Under the pieces are notes generated by a model that saw nothing but the letters and a program-made list of their open reading frames with translations, ran no database searches and was not told the origin of the DNA. DNA of 64,000 nucleotides. It comes from Liolophura sinensis. Taxonomy: Eukaryota > Mollusca > Polyplacophora > Chitonida > Chitonidae. Location: assembly GCF_032854445.1 (NCBI RefSeq), contig NC_088307.1, positions 24,685,953 through 24,749,952 of the forward strand, in the 5' to 3' direction. The position numbers and the translations under genes are program-made. The first letter of the stretch is position 1. Each line of letters begins with the position of its first letter. This document shows, piece by piece, positions 59,501 through 64,000 of this stretch.

Positions 59501-60857
59501 CTAAAACTACAAGCCAACTTTTTACAAAATGATGTTATAATTTATTTTGATCTGTATGCAAATCCCACTGGCAGTAGATTAGCCTCTGAAGCAGAAATAT
59601 TTCTCACAAAAATAACAAATTATTATCATACAAAACAAAAATTTGCACAGTCAGGCCAGTACGTAGAGTGCTTTAGCAAATCATAGGCCAACACTGTTTC
59701 TGAGCAATGTAAATACATGCATGTGTTGGCACCCCATCACAAAGCCAGATAGTATTAAGTCCATATTTATTCTACCATGGTATCTAGTACTATCAAGATG
59801 CTGTGACACATGCACTGTATGTGGCTCTAACCGAGCGTTTGTAATAAGCCAGACAGTGCTAGTGAGTGTGCATAAATATGCGTGCACAGAATGGGTCATA
59901 TGGGTAAAAAGAAAAACATATGGTCATTTAAGCCTGTGCTAGAACATTGCAGACTTTGACAGTGATCTAGGTTTCAGCTTAGTTCTTGTCTTTTGAGTGT
60001 ATTTTTTCGATCTCAAACTCTACCTTGATCCATGTAAATGCCCAGGATATTATATAGTTTTATAACGTAGTGACACATGCCGTTGGTTCACCCCAAAAGC
60101 CTGTATGTGTCATTCGTACTGGAAGCAAATATTTGTCTTCAGTAATCATGTCCAACATAAGTCAGTATCGTCATGGAAACAGGGATGGCTTTGTTTGTTT
60201 CTGCTTTATGTTTTACTTTAACTTTTGTGAACTCTACGCCATGAAAAATCTGTGACTGTACAAGGGGCTATATCAATCTGTCTGTAGCTGTTTATACCAT
60301 TGTCTTGATTCTTCTCGGTCTTTTTTTGACTGCTGTACTCTACCCTACATAGAAGGTAACCCTGGTTCTATTTTATCAAGATCAATCACATTTTCAGTTG
60401 TTTCATCTTCTAACCTGAGAGGGGCCTCCGTTGCGGCAGTGGTTAACACGCCAACACGGCGCCATGACCCAGGAGCCTTTTCACAATGCAGCCGCTGTGA
60501 GGTCAAGTCCAGCTCATACTGGCTCCCTCTCTGGCCATACGTGGGAAGTCTGGCAGCAACCTGTAGATGGTCATGGGTTTTCCCCGGACTCTGTCCAGTT
60601 ACCACTCATCATCATGGTGACCGCCATCATATATATGACATATATGATACTGATATAAGACAGTAATATTCGAGTGTGTACCCAGTTACACTCCTATTTA
60701 ACACCTCCTCTGTACTTTGCTTATTGCAGATGAAGACGAGAGTGGAGAAGATGACACAGATGTCCCAACACGAAATACCATCAAGAAACAGTCACAGTTT
60801 ATCATTGATGCCAAGACCAAGCGACGAACCACACGCAAGAAGAAGAAAGTCAAATAA
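50513..60857 (+). CDS. ODAD3: ODAD3 / CCDC151, outer dynein arm docking complex subunit
   Basis: Coiled-coil protein that in other animals is needed to attach outer dynein arms to ciliary doublet microtubules. Joined exons: 50513-50591, 52907-53028, 53331-53408, 54253-54432, 54712-54816, 55041-55289, 55625-55768, 56655-56815, 57191-57347, 57912-58067, 58965-59049, 59444-59455, 60730-60857. All are GT-AG with matching phases, giving 551 aa (human about 595). Recognisable blocks against human CCDC151 are EGDRKAYYETSQ (27-38), KNHEAKHLNRIYLQIKAKL, EERKK-like SERKKREIELQKMKKEAEEK, EKERLQQEFEDMKYSGEAKL and LPTFNTRIKLP. Long charged heptad stretches run from about residue 90 to 425. The tail is acidic then lysine and arginine rich. 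The product should be present only in ciliated cells or sperm. Confidence 0.95.
50592..52906. other. ODAD3 intron 1
   Basis: 2.3 kb, holding a SINE-A copy at 52157-52333 and short A and T runs. No exon was seen. Open frames on the minus strand at 50473-50919 are antisense to exon 1 and show no family likeness. Confidence 0.5.
52157..52333 (-). mobile_element. SINE-A, 5'-truncated
   Basis: Minus strand in ODAD3 intron 1; TTGATTGGTGTTCTGCATCA and GAATATTTCACTTATACGAC mark it. Confidence 0.82.
52907..53028 (+). CDS. ODAD3: ODAD3 exon 2
   Basis: 122 bases. It encodes GDRKAYYETSQYAMKKNRDN then IQEMRKECKALRQKLSDSLS, the most conserved N-terminal block. Acceptor is TTTTCCAG|AG and donor is TCA|GTGAGT. 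Confidence 0.94.
53331..53408 (+). CDS. ODAD3: ODAD3 exon 3
   Basis: 78 bases in phase 0, reading QDEHVINKAFRDKPVERASL then KNKSGR. Acceptor is TTGCCAG|CAA and donor is CGG|GTAAGT. Confidence 0.9.
53792..53963. mobile_element. MITE-A copy in ODAD3 intron 3
   Basis: Starts TAAATCTTTTCAACCACCAG and ends GGTTGCGGAGATTGAAGAAT. Confidence 0.65.
54253..54432 (+). CDS. ODAD3: ODAD3 exon 4
   Basis: 180 bases, 60 codons. It begins DAITVMDHKVCDTLKHLNAL and includes KQKKLEQLQTQYNQMVKDA, a coiled coil matching human residues of the form RQRRLEELQLQHS. Donor is CAG|GTGATT. Confidence 0.93.
54620..54665 (+). mobile_element. SINE-A tail fragment
   Basis: Only the last 45 bases remain: TTGAGTACTGCAAAAAACAC TAATCAAATAAAC. 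Confidence 0.6.
54712..54816 (+). CDS. ODAD3: ODAD3 exon 5
   Basis: 105 bases reading KMRYLENNYDKARLKNHEAK then HLNRIYLQIKAKLQG. Acceptor is TTTACAG|AAG and donor is GGG|GTGAGT. It aligns to the human block [20 protein letters not shown]. Confidence 0.94.
55041..55289 (+). CDS. ODAD3: ODAD3 exon 6
   Basis: The longest exon, 249 bases and 83 codons, begins EAMTFNNTLNTMEAEIGRCQ. It contains YSERKKREIELQKMKKEAEE followed by KKMQHERIEKRI, a continuous charged coiled coil. Donor is ATT|GTGAGT. Confidence 0.94.
55625..55768 (+). CDS. ODAD3: ODAD3 exon 7
   Basis: 144 bases in phase 0, ending ITTYEEAFKQIKEATGVSDT Q. This matches the human MEVIFGKVKDATGTDET segment. Acceptor is CCTTACAG|GCA and donor is CAG|GTGCGC. 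A SINE sits 40 bases into the next intron. Confidence 0.93.
55807..56157 (+). mobile_element. SINE-B, full length with tRNA-like head
   Basis: Head GCCCCAGTGGCTCAGTTGGT with A box TGGCTCAGTTGG and B box GGCTCAATCC. The body contains CAGTATAATGGCTTGGGCGA, and the tail GATGTTAAACCCAAAGCATT is followed by CACTCACTC. The head looks like a tRNA but has no convincing cloverleaf acceptor pairing. The copy at 42293 is the reverse complement of this family. Confidence 0.8.
56269..56452 (-). mobile_element. SINE-A, 5'-truncated, little diverged
   Basis: Minus strand in ODAD3 intron 7; CGACGGCGGCCAGCATTATG and the (AAAT)n tail are close to consensus. Confidence 0.88.
56655..56815 (+). CDS. ODAD3: ODAD3 exon 8
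   Basis: 161 bases. It encodes EVVMRFENQGETTQHLEELK then REEKERLQQEFEDMKYSGEA, the best conserved block of the family. Acceptor is CCCCCCAG|GAA and donor is TCAAG|GTTTGT, phase 2. Confidence 0.95.
57191..57347 (+). CDS. ODAD3: ODAD3 exon 9
   Basis: 157 bases reading GQRALEDFEVHLSKEEERRD then SVKAGVEHLAEKLQHLKA. It matches the human [20 protein letters not shown] region. Acceptor is ATCTCCAG|T and donor is GCT|GTGAGT. Confidence 0.93.
57912..58067 (+). CDS. ODAD3: ODAD3 exon 10
   Basis: 156 bases, 52 codons. It contains SDEYVLDQLSTCEEKLLKLL then EEMDGKDLSEVLKQMEDEE. It aligns to the human DNYVPNLLGLVEEKLLKLQ block. Acceptor is TGTTTCAG|ACG and donor is GAG|GTGAGT. Confidence 0.93.
58965..59049 (+). 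CDS. ODAD3: ODAD3 exon 11
   Basis: 85 bases reading FHASIEGKLPTFNTRIKLPQ then TQKDNVYD. It matches the human [20 protein letters not shown]. Donor is GATG|GTGAGT, leaving phase 1. Confidence 0.93.
59444..59455 (+). CDS. ODAD3: ODAD3 12-base microexon (exon 12)
   Basis: A 12-base segment ATGATGTTTACG flanked by AAACTCAG| and |GTGAGTTT. Inserted after exon 11 it adds D-D-V-Y in frame and keeps phase 1. Skipping it also keeps the frame, so it can be a cassette. Only the perfect splice sites and phase support it. The peptide repeats NVYD DVYD, so exon duplication is possible. Confidence 0.6.
60420..60673 (+). mobile_element. SINE-A, full head, diverged tail
   Basis: Begins GAGGGGCCTCCGTTGCGGCA, B box GAGGTCAAGTCC, and decays after the CACCATAATG site. 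It ends about 55 bases before ODAD3 exon 13. Confidence 0.82.
60730..60857 (+). CDS. ODAD3: ODAD3 exon 13: acidic then basic C-terminus
   Basis: 128 bases. It reads DEDESGEDDTDVPTRNTIKK then a basic end RRTTRKKKKVK and TAA at 60855-60857. Human CCDC151 also ends with an acidic DEESEEED run and a basic HKKHRRSRRS tail. Acceptor is TTATTGCAG|AT. Confidence 0.93.
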
Positions 60858-61225
60858 ATGATCGACTGAGCACAGACATATACATAGTACCAGTGACTGT
60901 AGTTTATGTAAATATTCATGTCTCTGTCAGTTCCCATCATAATGAATGATGTGGATAGCAATATATGATATATAGCTCATATTTCATGTACTTATACATT
61001 TCGTGCTTTCGTGACTGTTACATGAATGATAGTGTGATTTAGGTTCATCAGCCAACCACCTTTGAGCTTTGCTCATTCTATTACTATTCTAAATCACTTT
61101 CAGCTCAGCTTGATAAAGTTAATGTGAAGATGGGTAAAAAATTTACATATATGTTTGCTGTGTATATTCAAACTTATTTGATAAGGACATAAGAAATCTG
61201 TGATAACATATTTTAGAATGAATGT

Positions 61226-61253
61226 TTTTTTTTTTTTTTTTTTTTTTTTTTTG
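61226..61253. repeat. ODAD3: Poly-T tract in ODAD3 3' UTR
   Basis: Run of about 27 T residues; in the transcript it is a U-rich tract. Confidence 0.9.
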
Positions 61254-62028
61254 TTACAACTGGAATGGAACATCCCTGTAGTAATATACTGGCATGGGTG
61301 ATGGCTTTATGTTTGATTTAGAACTAGTCTGATACCTTGGGGAAATGAGTGCCCAGTTATACTTATGTATGTAATAACCGTTACGTAATGTATGTGTATA
61401 TACAAATTATTATTTTAACCATTTCCTAAGCAAAAGTGTGCTAGCAGTGAACAATTCAGTATGTAGGCTGTATATGACTTATATGAGGAATATCTGTTGA
61501 TTTTACAGTACATGTGTGTGTGCGACATACTCACAAACAATGTCTGAGTGGAGACAAGCCATACCATGTCTGCAGTGACTGTAATCTAATAACATTCACT
61601 GCCGGTGTGCCTACAATTGCAACTGTTTGAACAATATTTTTTATTCCTTTCACGTGTATGTGTTCAGATAGTTTGTATAATAACTCACCACTTAAGCAGC
61701 AACACCTTGAAAACCCAGTGAAGTCCTATACTGTTCAGAAAAAGTCTTGTCCTCCTTACTGCATTGTGACAAGTGCTTCTGTCCTGATCTGGTCGTTGTT
61801 GGGAATTTTAATGCAGTACCTGCCCCAAAGTGTTTGTTGTTAATGTTTCTCCTGTTTGATCCATACATATCTCTACTTGTCTACTTACAGTATATACGTA
61901 CATACATGTACAGTTGTATATGTAGCTATCAGAAAGGTGTTTATCAGGCACTCGTTAGCTCGATAGAAATAGCTTTGTAGGAAGGTTTAACAATACATGT
62001 AATTTTACAGTGTATGTGTTAAAAATGT

Positions 62029-62034
62029 AATAAA
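62029..62034 (+). promoter_or_regulatory. ODAD3: Candidate polyadenylation signal of ODAD3
   Basis: AATAAA about 1.17 kb after the stop codon. A second AATAAA lies at 62486-62491, beyond an apparent MITE. Either could end the transcript; nothing in the sequence decides between them. Confidence 0.4.
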
Positions 62035-62093
62035 ACACAAGGCACAAAGTTACCTTGATGACATTGCTTTGTGGATAGGTTTAAAGAGGATCT

Positions 62094-62413
62094 ACCGGAG
62101 ATTTTTGTCAAAAAATCCATACTTGCTAAAATCCAATCAAATTTCCCCTATTTATCAAGAACAGCACAAATTATTGCCTTTCAGTAAATATCAGACTCAC
62201 ACCTGCCCTATTTACAGTGTTGAAATGATTTTAGAGTTTGACAAAATTGTCATGAGACCTGCTTGGGTTCTTCATATTCAGTTTTGAATGATAACACATG
62301 CACAGACCAGGAGGACATTTTGTGACAGGTAATTCTTTGGGCTAATATTCTAAAATAATACTAAACTTCATTTGGATTTGAGCTGATTGATTTTTGCCAA
62401 AATCTCCGTAATA
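62094..62413. mobile_element. MITE-D copy
   Basis: Inverted ends CCGGAGATTTTTGTCAAAAA and GATTTTTGCCAAAATCTCCG. A diverged relative at 49612-49912 shares the central GTTTGA(C)AAA...GACCTGC block. Confidence 0.65.
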
Positions 62414-62485
62414 GCCTCAGTTTAACTCTTCACCTGAGACTTCATGTCCTCCATCATCTAAAGCAAAGTGTCTCGTGTGTGTTTT

Positions 62486-62491
62486 AATAAA
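62486..62491 (+). promoter_or_regulatory. ODAD3: Second candidate polyadenylation signal of ODAD3
   Basis: AATAAA in the context TTTTAATAAAAATG, 1.6 kb after the stop codon and followed by GT-rich sequence. It is an alternative to the signal at 62029. Confidence 0.3.
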
Positions 62492-62790
62492 AATGTCATC
62501 GTAAACTTATACCTTCAGTTCCTTTGTTTAAAAATTTTACCTGTATTTGTCTAAAGTCTGGCAGTGCGCACCTGTATATGAATTACAGTGTGTGTTCACA
62601 ATTGTTGAGAAATCTGGGGCTGTTTTGTTAAATTGATCACAAATTTTTCACTGACTGTTAAACTAAATCATTCACTCATTATACTGCTGTTGTGTTCCCA
62701 TTTTAACATTTTACCATCGTATAAGAAAATTGTCAAACGCTGCTCTCTTTTGCTGTTAAAGGCTTTAATGGAATACTTGTGTGACTAGGT

Positions 62791-63042
62791 AGAGGCCTCC
62801 GTGACCTAGTAGTTAGTGTGGTTAGCATGCTAGCGCAGTACAATGACCCGTAGCTGTGAGTTCAAGTCCATCGCATGCAGGTTTCCTCTCCAATCATTCG
62901 TGGGAAAATCTGTCGACAACTTGCGAATGGTCGTTGGTTTCCCAGGGGCTCTTCCCGCTTTCGTCCCACCAAAATGTTGTCTGCCGTCGTGTAGAAGAAA
63001 AATTCTTGAGCACGGCGTAAAACACCAATCAAATGAATCAAA
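62791..63042 (+). mobile_element. SINE-A, near full length
   Basis: Begins AGAGGCCTCCGTGACCTAGT, has B box GAGTTCAAGTCC, and ends CACCAATCAAATGAATCAAA. Confidence 0.85.
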
Positions 63043-63193
63043 TCCAAAGCAACACGTTGTTGAGTCAATTTCACGTAATTAATTTCTCTTCAGAATTACA
63101 ATGTAATAAACCAGTGCTCATTAGAAAAAGAACGGATTGGCGACTTTCTCAACACTACATTGTATTAGCATTTCACATACGGAATTACTTACC

Positions 63194-63410
63194 GACAGCA
63201 TGGCGTAGTGGTTAGAATGTCTGCCTAGTAAACAGTAGACCCGGAGTTCTATTCCGAAATGAGTCATTCCTAAGACTTTACCATCAGTAATCTTGGCATT
63301 TCCTCGTATAACGTTCATAGTGAGAAAAACAGACCAAATACTGGTCGTTCCAGTGAGGCAGCGCTGTACATGTCTAGAGTACTGCCTCACTGGGGCTCCA
63401 TCGTTTTGTC
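63194..63410 (+). mobile_element. Third tRNA-headed repeat (possible SINE)
   Basis: Head GACAGCATGGCGTAGTGGTT with A box TGGCGTAGTGG and B box GAGTTCTATTCC. The body differs from SINE-A and SINE-B. Single copy in the window, so the family is inferred only from the head. Confidence 0.5.
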
Positions 63411-64000
63411 TGAAAGGCTTCTAGAAGGTGCATGGACAAAGACAGCCATCCTCTGTAAGCTGTAATTAAGTCCTGCACATTTTGGCTCGAAGTTAGTTAC
63501 CCGATCACTTCCATACCTTACATGTGTGCACTTTGCTTCCATACAAGGCAAATACAGTCGAAAAACACATAGGGTCATTTGCAAAACATTTACTCAAACA
63601 TTACAAGTGTGGATAAACTGAATACATGGAGGGTAGCCGTTTCTAGAATCCACTGATCCAAATAAAGGCATTCGTGGCGTCAGCTGGAAACATCAAATGG
63701 GATATACGGCGTTCACTGGAAACTATTACTTTAGTCAAAAACGCCTTCAATAGTTCTTTCTAATCACTCTTATACAGGTATCATAATGTCCTGGTATAGC
63801 AAAGTGTGTATGTGGTAAACTGATACATCACAAAATGAAATTCCCATCCACCATTACGATAGAGCCCTGTATGTACTCGGTATTCTAACGTTTTTAACTT
63901 TGTGGCAGAAAACTTGCATGGAACAGTTGCTTATGGTTGTGTATCAAAGGGCAAATACTGATTTGAGTTTTGCTATCGGATAAATTGTGACGAAGATCGT

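Larger units (their letters stand above)
60858..64000. other. ODAD3 3' UTR and downstream flank
   Basis: Contains a 30-base poly-T run near 61226, two candidate poly-A signals, a MITE-D copy (62094-62413), a SINE-A (62791-63042) and a third tRNA-headed repeat (63194-63410). No further gene was recognised up to the window edge. Confidence 0.5.

Overview
This is a eukaryotic, intron-rich, AT-rich window, most likely from a mollusc and perhaps a bivalve. That placement is an inference. It rests on short exons separated by kilobase introns, at least 17 copies of a tRNA-derived SINE with an AATAAATAAA-type tail, frequent TACATGTA words, and animal genes of invertebrate type. No RNA gene, operon or CRISPR array is present.

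Two protein-coding genes stand head to head. (1) On the minus strand, 47240 down to 3283, is a classical endocytic dynamin (DNM1/2/3 and shibire type). I could place 20 coding exons with matching GT-AG sites: GTPase domain (exons 1-6), stalk (6-11), PH domain (12-15), GTPase effector domain (16-18) and proline-rich tail (18-20), about 837 residues. (2) On the plus strand, 50513 to 60857, is ODAD3/CCDC151, a coiled-coil protein needed for docking of ciliary outer dynein arms. It has 13 coding exons including a 12-base microexon, giving 551 residues. The 3.3 kb between the start codons holds SINEs and a nearly perfect 152-bp hairpin element about 240 bases upstream of the ODAD3 start.

The most unusual part is the dynamin PH domain. 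The exon after exon 13 occurs in three diverged copies (22589-22698, 19916-20028, 18757-18866). All have the same phases, so only inclusion of exactly one keeps the frame. This predicts three dynamins with different membrane-binding loops. Exons 12 and 13, just upstream, each carry an apparent one-base indel (one base short, one base extra). A possible alternative C-terminal exon lies at 7084-7411.

The introns are full of repeats. They include a Tc1/mariner element with a broken DD34E transposase (25003-26365), a foldback element with inverted arms around a 39-bp minisatellite (23306-24071), an 83-84-bp satellite of about 15 copies (39590-40848), at least six other tandem arrays, at least two SINE families and several MITE-like families. 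Two SINE copies keep clear target-site duplications.
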